NCBI RefSeq assembly: GCF_900459175.1
Contig: NZ_UHFA01000002.1
Coordinates: 868,001 to 932,000, forward strand
Direction: 5' to 3'
DNA length: 64,000 bases
Source of the DNA: Streptococcus downei MFe28
GTDB taxonomy: Bacteria; Bacillota; Bacilli; Lactobacillales; Streptococcaceae
Part shown: piece after piece, positions 54,131 through 63,923 of the stretch
Position numbering within the stretch: position 1 is the first letter of the stretch
Layout: every line of letters begins with the position of its first letter
Notes under the pieces: generated by a model
What the model was told of the DNA's origin: nothing
Database searches by the model: none
Seen by the model: only the letters and a program-made list of their open reading frames with translations
Translations under genes and position numbers: made by a program

Positions 54131-57100
54131 ATGGCGAGATTGATTCCAGGCCGGGTTCGTAATGAGGGGATTGCCCTATCACAAGCCGGGAAAATCACGA
54201 TTTTATCAAGTGTTGACAAGATTATTAAGGCTAGGGTGGATGGCGTTGACATCCAGTTTTCCTTTGATGATGATCAGGTCAGCTGTTCTTGTCCCATGTT
54301 TGCCCAAAAGAATTACTGTCCCCACTTGGCGGCAGTTGAATTCTATCTGAAAAATGATCCAGCTGGAAAAGACTTGGTTGAGCAGCTGGAGAATGAGGAG
54401 GCTGGGCAAAAACAGCAGGAAAAGCTACATTCCTTCGGTAGCCTCTTTTTGGATGGCCTAGCAGTTAATGAGGATGACAGTCTCAAGTACCGGCTGTCGG
54501 TTTCGGGTGAGCAGAATTTGTATTCCTCTGCTATCTGGTGGACCCTGCATATTAACCGCCTGCCCGACGAGCGCTCCTATATTATTCGTGATATTAAGAA
54601 TTTCCTACAGATTCTCAAGCGAGAAGAGGCCTACCAAATCGGCAAGAACTACTTTGAGTCCATCTCCTACTTGCAATTTGATGAGGCCAGTCAGGAATTT
54701 CTAGACTTTCTCTGGCGTTTGATTCCAGATGAAGACCTGGCCCATATAGAATTTCTTCTCCCCAATCGCGGTCGCAACTTGCAATTGCCTAGGGGATTCT
54801 TTGAAGAGGGCATTCAGCTGATGCAGGGGCTCTATGATTTTCATCTAAGTCTTGGCAACAATGACTATAAGGAAATCTATTTTAAGGAACTGACGGGAGA
54901 AGATGGGCTCTTTGATTTCAAGGTCCTTGTCCACCGCCAATCTCTAGAGTTGGTCATTTCCGAAAAGGCTAGTCAGTCCTACTTTGATCAGACCTATCTA
55001 CTTTTGCGGCAGACCTTTTACCATCTCAGCGACAAGCAAAGAAAATTGGTCAAGGCCATTAGAAGCCTGATGATTGACCAAGATTTAAAGAAACACGTTC
55101 ATTTCAACCTTGAGGATCAGGGCAAATTAGCAGCTAGCCTCTTGGATTTTTCTGAGATTGGCCGCGTCGAGGCACCCAAATCCTTTGCGATTAAGGATTT
55201 TCGCCCCATTTTTAATTTGTCCTTGTCGCAAAATCAGGAAATACTCTTAAATCTGGTCTATGATTACGATGGACTTTTGGTCAAAAATAAGGAGGAACTC
55301 CAAGACCTTCCCTTCACTAGCAACTTTAAGCGAGAAGAACGCCTTGCTCAAGTTCTGGCCAAGGAAGGCTTTATGGGTCATTTTTCTGCCCGCCACCTGC
55401 CTCTTCATGGTCAAGAACTTTATAGTTTCTTCACAGAAACACTTCCCCACTTAGAGCGTTTGGGCCAGGTCCATCTCAGCCAAGATTTAGACGACTTGAG
55501 GACATATGAGCGCCCTCAGATTAAGGTAGCTAGAAATGAAGGGCTTCTGGATGTGTCCTTTGACTTTTCCTCTATCTACGAAGGGGATATTAATCAAGCC
55601 CTCAAGGCCCTCTTTAAAAATGATGCCTATTACATTAGTGAACAGGGCAAGTTAGTTGTCTTTGATGAAGAGACCCAAAAAATTAGTCGGGCTCTGAAAA
55701 AATTACGGGCCAAGTCTTTAGAAAATGGCCATCTCCAGCTGGACAATTTAGCAGCCTTCCAAGTCTCTGAGCTCTTTGGAGATTCTTCACGGGTTAACTT
55801 TTCTCAGGAATTTCAGGGCCTGGCTGATGATTTACGCCACCCCGAAGCATTTGAACTTCCAGAACTTTTCGTCCAAGCCAATCTACGAGACTATCAGCTA
55901 ACTGGAATAAAATGGCTCTCCATGTTGGATAAGTATGGCTTCGGTGGGATTTTAGCAGATGATATGGGACTGGGAAAGACCCTGCAGACCATTGCCTTTT
56001 TGACTGGTAAATTAACCAAGAGGTCTAAGGTTTTGATTTTATCTCCCTCCAGTCTGATTTATAATTGGAAGGATGAATTTAGTAAATTTGCTCCCAGTCT
56101 GGATGTGGTGGTTTCCTATGGTCATAAGCAGGATCGTCTGGCCTTGATTGCTGAGGAGCACCAAATAACCATTACCTCTTATGCTTCCTTTCGTCAAGAT
56201 TTCGATAGTTATCAAGCTGGCCATTATGATTATTTGATTCTTGATGAGGCCCAGGTGATGAAGAACACCCAGACCAAGATTGCCCAATACCTGAGAGAGT
56301 TTGAAGTCGGGAATTGTTTCGCCCTGTCAGGGACTCCTATAGAAAATAAATTGTTGGAAATCTGGTCCATCTTTCAAATCGTCCTCCCAGGCCTCCTGCC
56401 GGGGAAAAAGGAATTCACTAAGCTAGAGGCTAATCAGGTTGCCCAATATATTAAACCCTTCATCATGCGGCGAAAGAAGGAGGATGTTCTGCCAGAGCTT
56501 CCTGAACTGACAGAGACCACCTACTACAATGAATTGGATGATAAGCAAAAGGCCATCTATCTAGCCCAGCTTCGTCAGATTCAAGATAGCGTGCGCCAGT
56601 CGAGTGATGCCGAGCTTAACCGTCAAAAAATTCAAATATTGTCTGGCATAACTCGCTTGCGACAAATTTGTGATACCCCAGCTCTCTTTATGGACTATGG
56701 AGGAAGTAGTGGTAAAATTGATAGCCTGCATCAATTGTTGAGCCAGATTCAAGAAAGCGGCCATCGAACCTTAATTTTCTCGCAATTTCGTCAGATGTTG
56801 GATATAGCTGAAGACCTAGTAGCCCAACTGGGAATGACCAGTTATAAGATTACTGGCTCAACCCCGGCTGAGACCAGACAGGAGATGACCAAGGCCTTTA
56901 ATAATGGTAGTAAGGATGTTTTTCTGGTCTCCCTCAAGGCAGGGGGAGTCGGTCTTAACCTGACAGGGGCAGATACGGTTATCCTGATTGACCTTTGGTG
57001 GAACCCAGCAGTAGAAATGCAGGCCATCAGTCGGGCCCACCGACTAGGACAAAAGGAAAGTGTTGAGGTTTATCGCCTGATTACTAGGGGGACTATTGAA

Positions 57101-57226
57101 GAGAAAATCTTAGAACTGCAGGATTCCAAGCGAAATCTAGTAACGACGGTTCTTGACGGTAATGAGAGCCGTGCCAATATGACCATTGAGGACATTAAGG
57201 AAATCTTGGGCTTGAATGGCCAATAA
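54131..57226 (+). CDS. SNF2-family helicase with SWIM zinc finger
   Basis: The 1031-residue protein has an N-terminal SWIM domain (CSCPMF...YCPHLAAV, CxCx-nCxH at about 55-68), a ~450-residue middle region typical of bacterial SNF2 proteins, then the SNF2 ATPase: Walker A DDMGLGKT (~607), DEAQ box (~704), GTPIENKLLEIW, and the C-lobe with QAISRAHRLGQ (~967). It probably remodels protein-DNA or RNA polymerase complexes; RapA is the closest well-known analogue. The exact role in streptococci is not known. The next gene starts 78 bases downstream and may share the transcript. Confidence 0.9.
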   Translation: MARLIPGRVRNEGIALSQAGKITILSSVDKIIKARVDGVDIQFSFDDDQVSCSCPMFAQKNYCPHLAAVEFYLKNDPAGKDLVEQLENEEAGQKQQEKLHSFGSLFLDGLAVNEDDSLKYRLSVSGEQNLYSSAIWWTLHINRLPDERSYIIRDIKNFLQILKREEAYQIGKNYFESISYLQFDEASQEFLDFLWRLIPDEDLAHIEFLLPNRGRNLQLPRGFFEEGIQLMQGLYDFHLSLGNNDYKEIYFKELTGEDGLFDFKVLVHRQSLELVISEKASQSYFDQTYLLLRQTFYHLSDKQRKLVKAIRSLMIDQDLKKHVHFNLEDQGKLAASLLDFSEIGRVEAPKSFAIKDFRPIFNLSLSQNQEILLNLVYDYDGLLVKNKEELQDLPFTSNFKREERLAQVLAKEGFMGHFSARHLPLHGQELYSFFTETLPHLERLGQVHLSQDLDDLRTYERPQIKVARNEGLLDVSFDFSSIYEGDINQALKALFKNDAYYISEQGKLVVFDEETQKISRALKKLRAKSLENGHLQLDNLAAFQVSELFGDSSRVNFSQEFQGLADDLRHPEAFELPELFVQANLRDYQLTGIKWLSMLDKYGFGGILADDMGLGKTLQTIAFLTGKLTKRSKVLILSPSSLIYNWKDEFSKFAPSLDVVVSYGHKQDRLALIAEEHQITITSYASFRQDFDSYQAGHYDYLILDEAQVMKNTQTKIAQYLREFEVGNCFALSGTPIENKLLEIWSIFQIVLPGLLPGKKEFTKLEANQVAQYIKPFIMRRKKEDVLPELPELTETTYYNELDDKQKAIYLAQLRQIQDSVRQSSDAELNRQKIQILSGITRLRQICDTPALFMDYGGSSGKIDSLHQLLSQIQESGHRTLIFSQFRQMLDIAEDLVAQLGMTSYKITGSTPAETRQEMTKAFNNGSKDVFLVSLKAGGVGLNLTGADTVILIDLWWNPAVEMQAISRAHRLGQKESVEVYRLITRGTIEEKILELQDSKRNLVTTVLDGNESRANMTIEDIKEILGLNGQ

Positions 57227-57304
57227 GATTTTGACATGCCACCTATTTAGGGTATAATAGAAATGTTAGAGTCAGGCTCGAATAAATTGGGGGAAGATAG
57301 ACCT

Positions 57305-57955
57305 ATGGCTAGAAAGAAACGACAGTTTCCACTGGTTGGAGACGATGAAACAGTAATAGCAGCAGCACCGCAAATGCAACTTTATGATAATGAGGATTTA
57401 ATCAATAACATTCATGGGGACTACCATGACAAGCCTTATTTGAATCAAGTCAATGATTTGGAAACAGCTGCTAATCTTGGCTCGTCATCTTATTTAGCTC
57501 AAGACAATGCCCTTAGGGCTGGAAAAACTTATGCGGAATTGGCTAGGGAAGAGGCCCGTCAAGACTTGAAGCGCAAGCGTCAGTCCTTTATCAGTAAAGA
57601 AGCTAAAATCCAAAGTAAGACAAATTTCCAGCGTCGGGAAAAGATTAGTCAGTCACAAATCATGTCGACCCCTGCCAAGCCAACCCTCTTCTTTAATGGC
57701 AAGACGGCTAATTCTAGTGAGGACCTACCAGGCAATGAACTGGCCCGCTTCAGTAAGAATTTGCATCAGGATCATTATATTTTGGCTGAGTTGCCAAAGG
57801 TTTATAAGGAGCCTAGCAATCCAAGCCAGCAAAGGGTTAAGAAAAATAATTATGACTTTTTAAAACGCTCGCAAATCTATAATCAAGACGAGATAAGACA
57901 GCAAAGAACCCATCAACTAGCCAAGGAATTAAACCTGATGGTAGATGATGAGTGA
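57305..57955 (+). CDS. Hypothetical cytoplasmic protein upstream of murC
   Basis: A 216-residue, highly charged protein without membrane segments: an acidic N-terminal third, then a basic predicted coiled segment (ELAREEARQDLKRKRQSFISKEAKIQSK) and a disordered remainder ending QLAKELNLMVDDE. No domain is recognised. The start is ATG 57305 behind GGGGAAG; a TATAAT at 57256 suggests a separate promoter. Similar proteins occur at this place in other streptococci, next to murC, so a link to cell-wall synthesis or division is possible but unproved. Confidence 0.6.
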   Translation: MARKKRQFPLVGDDETVIAAAPQMQLYDNEDLINNIHGDYHDKPYLNQVNDLETAANLGSSSYLAQDNALRAGKTYAELAREEARQDLKRKRQSFISKEAKIQSKTNFQRREKISQSQIMSTPAKPTLFFNGKTANSSEDLPGNELARFSKNLHQDHYILAELPKVYKEPSNPSQQRVKKNNYDFLKRSQIYNQDEIRQQRTHQLAKELNLMVDDE

Positions 57956-58109
57956 CGGCTACTTGTCAGCTACCAACTGACAATGGGAGCTTTTGCCTCT
58001 TAATTTATTTGAAATTTTATGCTTGCCTTAAAAGGCGTAGACAAACTGGGGTTATCTAGGCTAGCTTAAGCGCTCGGTCTGGTGCCCCTCTTATTTTTAA
58101 GGAGAAACC

Positions 58110-59441
58110 ATGTCAAAAACCTATCATTTTATTGGAATTAAAGGCTCAGGAATGAGTGCCCTAGCCCTGATGTTGCATCAAATGGGCTATCAGGTTCAGG
58201 GCTCAGATGTTGACAAGTATTATTTTACCCAAAGGGGGCTGGAGCAGGCAGGCATCAAGATTTTACCTTTTGATGCCAAAAATATTACTGCTGATGTTGA
58301 GCTCATTGCTGGAAATGCCTTTCGTGAAGATAATAATGTAGAGGTGGCCTACGCCATCCAAAATGGTTTGGCTTTCAAACGCTATCATGAATTCCTTGGT
58401 GAATTTATGAATCAATTTATTAGCCTGGGAGTCGCTGGGGCCCACGGTAAGACCTCAACCACAGGCCTTTTATCCCATGTTTTACGTAATATCACCGATA
58501 CCTCTTTCTTGATTGGTGATGGGACAGGGCGTGGGTCAAAAAACAGCCAATACTTTGTCTTTGAAGCTGATGAATATGAACGCCACTTCATGCCCTACCA
58601 TCCGGCCTATTCCATCATTACCAATGTCGATTTTGACCACCCGGATTATTTTACTTCTATTGATGATGTCTTCTCGGCCTTCAATGACTATGCTAAACAG
58701 GTACAAAAAGGTCTCTTTGTTTATGGGGAAGACCCCTATCTGCGAAAAATCACTAGTTCAGCGCCAATTTATTATTATGGCTTTGAAGAAAATGATGACT
58801 TTGTGGCTTATGACATTGTCCGAACTACACATGGTTCAGACTTCAAGGTTAAGCATGATGGAGAGGTTTTAGGCAACTTCCATGTTCCAGCCTTTGGTCG
58901 CCATAACATTTTGAATGCAACAGCCGTTATTGCCAATCTCTATATTGCTGGTTTCAACATGGATTTGGTGACTGAACACCTCAAGACCTTTAATGGTGTT
59001 AAACGTCGTTTTACAGAAAAAATCGTCAACGATACCGTTATCATTGATGATTTTGCCCATCATCCTACAGAAATTGTTGCCACTCTGGATGCGGCCCGTC
59101 AGAAGTATCCTTCCAAGGAAATTGTGGCTATCTTCCAGCCCCACACCTTCACGCGTACCATTGCCCTCTTGGATGAATTTGCCTTGGCTCTCAACGAGGC
59201 CGACAGCGTTTATCTGGCACAAATTTATGGGTCAGCTCGCGAGCGAGATAATGGTCAGGTTAAGGTTGAGGACCTCGCTGCTAAGATTAAAAAGCCTGCT
59301 AGGGTTGTGACAGTTGAAAATGTTTCTCCTCTGCTTGATCATGACAATGCGGTCTATGTCTTTATGGGAGCTGGTGATATCCAGCTTTACGAGCGTTCCT
59401 TTGAGGAATTAGTTGCTAGTCTAGCTAGCAATACACAATAA
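58110..59441 (+). CDS. murC: UDP-N-acetylmuramate--L-alanine ligase
   Basis: The 443-residue enzyme has the UDP-binding [14 protein letters not shown], the ATP loop [10 protein letters not shown], the central motif [10 protein letters not shown] and the [10 protein letters not shown] stretch, then [10 protein letters not shown] in the C-terminal domain. It adds the first amino acid to UDP-MurNAc in peptidoglycan synthesis. AAGGAGAAACC precedes ATG. Its stop codon TAA falls in the terminal TA of a MITE-like repeat, so the last codons border the insertion. Confidence 0.96.
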   Translation: MSKTYHFIGIKGSGMSALALMLHQMGYQVQGSDVDKYYFTQRGLEQAGIKILPFDAKNITADVELIAGNAFREDNNVEVAYAIQNGLAFKRYHEFLGEFMNQFISLGVAGAHGKTSTTGLLSHVLRNITDTSFLIGDGTGRGSKNSQYFVFEADEYERHFMPYHPAYSIITNVDFDHPDYFTSIDDVFSAFNDYAKQVQKGLFVYGEDPYLRKITSSAPIYYYGFEENDDFVAYDIVRTTHGSDFKVKHDGEVLGNFHVPAFGRHNILNATAVIANLYIAGFNMDLVTEHLKTFNGVKRRFTEKIVNDTVIIDDFAHHPTEIVATLDAARQKYPSKEIVAIFQPHTFTRTIALLDEFALALNEADSVYLAQIYGSARERDNGQVKVEDLAAKIKKPARVVTVENVSPLLDHDNAVYVFMGAGDIQLYERSFEELVASLASNTQ

Positions 59442-60013
59442 TACTCAACGAAAATCGAAATTGGCCAAGGAAAGGAGCAATGACTTCAAGTCACTAAAGC
59501 AACTGATGTCGCAGTAGGTGCCTGCTATCTTTGCGCCACTTTGTGGCACAGCAGACAGCTAGTCACCCTTGCTGGGGTAGTAAGACAGTCCGGTGGACTG
59601 TCTTAGCCGACACCTTAAAATAAAAAGGTGTGAGGTGACGAAGGGTTTTGACATCTGTCAAATTCCTTCTGTCTTACTCCCAAACGGCAATCTCTATAGT
59701 GATTGCCTAGCTCCCTTACTAACCTCACAAAGTTGGTGAAATCGACCAACTTTGCTCCGCATCGCACGAACTGCAGGTGGCTCAAAAGGTCTGATAGACC
59801 TTTTGGGGTTGGAAATAAGGAAAGCTTCGCTTTCCTCAGTAAGTACGGCAAGGTGAGTTAACGACGCGACATGGAGTAAAAACTGTCAATGTTACAGTTT
59901 TTATGAAATTAGTCAGGGATATAGAAAACTATAATCGTAGTTTTCGTAGTCACTCTAATGAAAAATAATAGAGTGACTTTATCCGTGGGGTAGTTTTGAT
60001 TTTCGAAGAGTAT
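59441..60013. repeat. RUP-like MITE, copy E (573 bp, inverted)
   Basis: The largest member, in the opposite orientation to copies A-D: ATACTCAACGAAAATCGAAA to GATTTTCGAAGAGTAT. All modules of copy B are present in reverse, plus an extra ACAGTCCGGTGGACTGT block and AACACCTTAAAATAAAAAGGTG. It starts at the last base of the murC stop codon and fills most of the gap to the GNAT gene. The internal reading frame (59615-59851) corresponds to that in copy B. Confidence 0.8.
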
Positions 60014-60069
60014 AAGTAGAATTAATGCTAAAAACTGGGACCTCCCAGTTTTTCATTTAGGAGACAGTT

Positions 60070-60561
60070 ATGCTGATTAGACAAGTGAACCCCCAGGATT
60101 TGGGGGAGATAATGGATATTGAAGAGGTCAATTTTTCGCAGGAAGAGGCGGCCAGTCTTGCGGCTATGAAAGAGAGAATCGAGGAAATCCCTGATACCTT
60201 CCTAGTGGCTGAAATTGCTGGCCGAATTGTGGCCTATCTGGTTGGTACTGTCAGTCAGGAGCGCTACTTGAATGACGAACTCTTTGAACATGTTACTAGA
60301 AATCCAGCAAGGGGTGGCTTTATCCAAATTCAATCTCTTTCAGTAGCACCCAAATTTGCAGGACAGGGAATCGGTACAGCCCTTTTAGCAGCCCTAAAAG
60401 ATTTAGCCCTGGCCCAAGGGCGTAAGGGCATCGGTCTAACCTGTCACGGGGAGCTTATTTCTTATTACGAAATGAATGGTTTCAGTGATGAAGGCCCTTC
60501 AGACTCCAAACACGGTGGAAACCTTTGGTATAATATGGTCTGGGAAAGTACTACTCAATAA
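60070..60561 (+). CDS. GNAT family N-acetyltransferase
   Basis: The 163-residue protein has the GNAT core: FLVAEIAGRIVAYLVG strands, then IQSLSVAPKFAGQGIGTALLAALKDLALAQG with the QGIGTA acetyl-CoA loop, and CHGELISYYEMNGFSDEG near the end, resembling aralkylamine-type acetyltransferases. The substrate is unknown. This gene lies between murC and mltG in many streptococci. Its final codons, ending ..TTQ-stop, are formed by the terminal ACTCAATAA of repeat F, so the native C-terminus may have been replaced. Confidence 0.87.
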   Translation: MLIRQVNPQDLGEIMDIEEVNFSQEEAASLAAMKERIEEIPDTFLVAEIAGRIVAYLVGTVSQERYLNDELFEHVTRNPARGGFIQIQSLSVAPKFAGQGIGTALLAALKDLALAQGRKGIGLTCHGELISYYEMNGFSDEGPSDSKHGGNLWYNMVWESTTQ

Positions 60562-60829
60562 AAATCAATCTAGCCAAGGCAAGGAGTAATGACATCAAGA
60601 CACTAAAGTGACTGATGTCGAACGGCAATCTCCATAGCGATTGTCTAGCTTCCTTACTAACCTCACAAAGTTGGTAAAATCGACCAACTTTGCTATGCGT
60701 CGCATGAACTGCAGGTAGCTCAAAAGGTCTGGTAGACCTTTTGAGGTTGGAGATGCAGAAACCTTCGCTTTCCTCAGTAAGTACGGCAAAGTGAGTTAAC
60801 GATAGGTAGTTTTGATTTTTGAAGAGTAT
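60551..60829. repeat. RUP-like MITE, copy F (279 bp, inverted)
   Basis: Ends TACTCAATAAAAATCAA and TTTTGATTTTTGAAGAGTAT. It has lost the CTGTCTGC and GACAGAAGG modules relative to copy E but keeps GGCAATCTCCATAGCGATTGTC, the AAAGTTGGTAAAATCGACCAACTTT hairpin, AAAAGGTCTGGTAGACCTTTT and the GTGAGTTAACGA block. It overlaps the last ten bases of the GNAT gene. Confidence 0.8.
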
Positions 60830-60897
60830 AAGTAGACTCCATTAGTGTTACGACCCAGTGACAGGTCTTCTTAAATTGGTGACAAACCTTGTTAAAT

Positions 60898-60926
60898 TTG
60901 CATTTACCATTAATTTAAGATATAAT
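60898..60926 (+). promoter_or_regulatory. Promoter of mltG
   Basis: TTGCAT (60898-60903), 17-base spacer, TATAAT (60921-60926), 30 bases before the TTG start codon. Confidence 0.7.
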
Positions 60927-60956
60927 GGCGACTGATAACTATGAGGAGGACAAGCT

Positions 60957-62816
60957 TTGACTGATTTTAAGGATGATAAGTCAAAAGCTGCTTCTGGGGG
61001 CAAAAGCTTCAAGGACCAGATTTTGAATGAATTAGAAGAAGCCAATCGCTTAAAGGGTATCCAAGATGACGGGACTATTAAGTCCATCGTTGACAATCTT
61101 GACACCACAAGCAAGCGAGAAATCGATTCTGATTTTAATTGGCAAGAAGCTGCGGCCAAGCTAAAAGAACAGCAGGAAGCTGCAGCCAAGTCAGCCGAAA
61201 AAGAGCAAGAGCGTGCCTTAAAAGAAGCCCAAGCCATTAAGAAAATTCAAGAGGAAGAACATCTCAGAGAGCTCAACTCCTTTGGAGAAGAGCTTGAGGA
61301 GGCCGAGCCTTCGGAAGAAAGTAGCGCTTATTCTAGCCCTATTCCAACCATGGCCTCTGAGACCCTTGCACCAGAAATTTCTGATGTTGACCTTTCGGGC
61401 TTTACCATCCCCATCCCGATTCAGGATATTCATTCGGCTAGTCCCGAAAGCTTTAGCTCAGAAGGATCAGAAACTGACCAAGTATCTGAGCCAGAGGAGC
61501 CTTCTTTTGACTTGCATGAGGACCTGGCAGAAGCCGAGGAATTTTCAGACCTTGATTCTGATTTGGATGATAAGGATGACCCTGATTGGGAGCAAGACGA
61601 TGATGAAGATGAGGAAGAAGAAACTAAGTCCTCCCGTCGTAAGGCCAAACAGCGCAAGCAAAAGCAAAAGAAGAAAAAGCGACTGGCCCGTCGGATTACC
61701 GGTTGGATTATTAGCCTGATCTTAATAGCTATCTTAGCGGGGGGTGGTTATGGCTACTACTATGTGAACTCAAGTTTAGCGCCATTAGATTCCAAGTCCC
61801 AAAAATATGTGACTGTTGAGATCCCTGAGGGTGCTGGTAGCAAGCAAATTGGCCAAATCCTGCAAAAGAAGGGGCTGATTAAGGATGCGACCGTCTTTAA
61901 TTACTATACCAAGTTCAAAAATTATAGCGACCTCAAGAGCGGTTACTATAACTTAAAGGCCAGCATGTCTACTGATGAAATTATCAAGGAGTTGCAAGCA
62001 GGGGGGACAGCCCAGCCTACGGAGCCTAGTAGCGGTAAAATTGTTATCCCTGAGGGCTACACCTTGGAGCAGATTGCTAAGGCCATTGAAGACAATGCCA
62101 ACACCAAGGTGAAGGGTGATAAGACACCTTATAGCTCTAAGAATTTCCTCAAGTTGATGAAGGATAAGGACTTCATCAAGAAGATGAAGGAAAAATATCC
62201 CAAACTCTTGGCAGACTTACCCGATTCTAATAAGGCTAAATATCAGCTGGAAGGCTATCTCTTCCCAGCGACCTACGATTATACTAAGGATACTAGCCTT
62301 GAGGACTTAGCGGACCAAATGTTAGGAACCATGGACTCCTACCTCAGCCAATACTATGATAAAATTAGTCAGTCCAAGTACAATATCAATGTGATTTTGG
62401 CCTTGGCATCCTTGGTTGAAAAAGAGGGCCAGGCAGATGAAGACCGAGCTAAGATTGCGAGTGTTTTCTATAATCGTCTAGATGCTGATATGCCTTTGCA
62501 ATCAAATATCGCTGTGCTTTATGCCCTTGGCAAACTTGGCCAAAAGACTACCCTCGAGGAGGATGCCAACATTGATACCGATGTTGACTCGCCTTACAAT
62601 GATTATAAAAATAAGGGCTTGATGCCAGGTCCGGTTGACAGTCCAAGCCTGTCAGCCATTGAGGCGGTTGTCAACCCTGCGGATACCAAGTATCTCTACT
62701 TTGTTGCTGACGTCGAAACCGGTAAGGTTTATTATTCCGAAACCTATGAGGAACATGAAAAGAATGTTGAGACCTATGTCAACAAGAAGACCTCAGACAG
62801 TAGCGAGAAAAAGTAA
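60957..62816 (+). CDS. mltG: Endolytic murein transglycosylase MltG
   Basis: The 619-residue protein has a ~240-residue cytoplasmic part (basic, Glu/Ala-rich, then very acidic around [19 protein letters not shown], then Lys/Arg-rich), one membrane helix (about 247-268), and the extracellular YceG domain with a LysM-like start ([18 protein letters not shown]) and catalytic Glu in ASLVEKEG (~486). It cleaves nascent glycan strands, ending elongation. The start is TTG, supported by AGGAGGA six bases upstream. Streptococcal MltG typically has this long cytoplasmic arm. Followed by greA. Confidence 0.93.
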   Translation: MTDFKDDKSKAASGGKSFKDQILNELEEANRLKGIQDDGTIKSIVDNLDTTSKREIDSDFNWQEAAAKLKEQQEAAAKSAEKEQERALKEAQAIKKIQEEEHLRELNSFGEELEEAEPSEESSAYSSPIPTMASETLAPEISDVDLSGFTIPIPIQDIHSASPESFSSEGSETDQVSEPEEPSFDLHEDLAEAEEFSDLDSDLDDKDDPDWEQDDDEDEEEETKSSRRKAKQRKQKQKKKKRLARRITGWIISLILIAILAGGGYGYYYVNSSLAPLDSKSQKYVTVEIPEGAGSKQIGQILQKKGLIKDATVFNYYTKFKNYSDLKSGYYNLKASMSTDEIIKELQAGGTAQPTEPSSGKIVIPEGYTLEQIAKAIEDNANTKVKGDKTPYSSKNFLKLMKDKDFIKKMKEKYPKLLADLPDSNKAKYQLEGYLFPATYDYTKDTSLEDLADQMLGTMDSYLSQYYDKISQSKYNINVILALASLVEKEGQADEDRAKIASVFYNRLDADMPLQSNIAVLYALGKLGQKTTLEEDANIDTDVDSPYNDYKNKGLMPGPVDSPSLSAIEAVVNPADTKYLYFVADVETGKVYYSETYEEHEKNVETYVNKKTSDSSEKK

Positions 62817-62840
62817 CCGACTTAGCATTGTCCCACTTCA

Positions 62841-62892
62841 AACACAAACAGGAGTCTGTGACGAGAGTTTCCAGACTTCTGTTTCTGTGTTA
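62841..62892 (+). terminator. Hairpin between mltG and greA
   Basis: AACACAAACAG..AGTCTG pairs with CAGACT..CTGTTTCTGTGTT. The stem is long but has no clean T-run, so it may be a partial terminator or a processing site. Confidence 0.55.
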
Positions 62893-62925
62893 ATCCCAAA
62901 AATAAAAAATAGAAAAGAGATTATC

Positions 62926-63408
62926 ATGGCAGAAAAAACATATCCAATGACCCAAGCAGAAAAAGAACAACTGGAACAAGAACTAGAGGATTTGAAACTC
63001 GTCCGTCGTCCAGAGGTTATTGAACGCATTAAGATTGCCCGTTCCTATGGTGACCTTTCAGAAAACTCTGAGTACGATGCGGCTAAGGACGAACAAGCAT
63101 TTGTGGAAGGCCAAATCCAAATCATTGAAACCAAGATCCGTTATGCTGAAATTATTGACAGCGATGCTGTTGCTTCTGATGAAGTAGCCATCGGTAAAAC
63201 CGTTGTCGTTCAAGAAGTCGGCACTAAGGATCAAGATACCTACTCCATCGTTGGGGCAGCAGGAGCTGATGTCTTCGCTGGTAAAATCTCCAACGAAAGT
63301 CCTATCGCTCAAGCCTTGATTGGTAAAAAGGTTGGCGACAAGACCACCATTGAGTCCCCAGCTGGCAGTTATGACGTTGAAATTGTTAGCGTCGAAAAAA
63401 CAAAATAA
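62926..63408 (+). CDS. greA: Transcription elongation factor GreA
   Basis: The 160-residue protein has the N-terminal coiled-coil with the acidic tip ([20 protein letters not shown]) that reaches the polymerase active site to stimulate cleavage of backtracked RNA, and the C-terminal FKBP-like domain. I use ATG 62926; a much longer open frame upstream (from 62635) overlaps mltG in another frame and is not real. The ribosome binding site AGAAAAGAGA is weak. Confidence 0.96.
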   Translation: MAEKTYPMTQAEKEQLEQELEDLKLVRRPEVIERIKIARSYGDLSENSEYDAAKDEQAFVEGQIQIIETKIRYAEIIDSDAVASDEVAIGKTVVVQEVGTKDQDTYSIVGAAGADVFAGKISNESPIAQALIGKKVGDKTTIESPAGSYDVEIVSVEKTK

Positions 63409-63416
63409 GTGAATGA

Positions 63417-63443
63417 AAGGCCCCAAGCGAAGGCCTTTTTTTG
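63417..63443 (+). terminator. Terminator after greA
   Basis: AAAGGCC pairs with GGCCTTT across CCAAGCGAA, then TTTT. Confidence 0.85.
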
Positions 63444-63539
63444 ATGCAAAGTTTTGGTTTATTTTAAGAAAGGTAAATGTTATGATAGACTTATGAAGTG
63501 AAGATTAAAGATGCCATACTATTTTTACACTACCTAGTT

Positions 63540-63607
63540 TAGTGAGAAGTTTGGCAAGCCAGATTAGTGGTTAGCGTAAGAAATTGAGCAATTTTAATAA
63601 CCCATTT
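63540..63607. repeat. Short dispersed repeat (copy 2)
   Basis: Aligns with 2794-2862 (TAGT..AAGTTT-GGCAAGCCA..ATTTTAAT..CC.ATTT). Pairing within this copy is weaker. It lies just upstream of the membrane-protein gene. Confidence 0.45.
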
Positions 63608-63632
63608 TTTTAATTTTTGAAAGGAAAGGTTT

Positions 63633-63923
63633 ATGTTTTATTGGGATTGGGCCTTGGTTAAACTGATTCTGGTTTTTCTAATGGTTTTGCACTTACCTGA
63701 ATTTATCGGTCACAAATTTTTTCAGAGACACCGTCTTATTTTTGGACTGGTTATGACCCTGCTTCAAGGCCTAGTCATGGCTCTGCTCTTCTACTTATTA
63801 GTTATGGTTACTGGCCATTATGTCTGGGAACATAGCTTAAGGCTACTCTTAGTTTTTCTTGTCTTAGCCCTTTTGCGTCTCTACATTTTTTTAAAGAAGA
63901 AGAGAGAGTTTTTGCCTGGTTAA
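63633..63923 (+). CDS. Hypothetical membrane protein, probable frameshift near 3' end
   Basis: 96 codons encode three hydrophobic segments (about 6-24, 36-62, 69-88) with GAAAGGAAAGG before the ATG. The frame ends KKKREFLPG-stop. If one T is added to the run at 63886-63892 the frame continues FFKEEERVFAWLKSKFTGIAVLTLVFTYLL and stays open to the window end, giving a further membrane helix. That extension has no start codon of its own before 63979. So the gene is likely longer and shifted, by mutation or by sequencing error. No family is recognised. Confidence 0.55.
   Translation: MFYWDWALVKLILVFLMVLHLPEFIGHKFFQRHRLIFGLVMTLLQGLVMALLFYLLVMVTGHYVWEHSLRLLLVFLVLALLRLYIFLKKKREFLPG

Noticed and set aside
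62635..62925. Upstream extension of greA by about 97 codons
   Set aside because: It overlaps mltG in another frame and crosses a hairpin; GreA orthologues start at the MAEKTYPMT Met, which I used.
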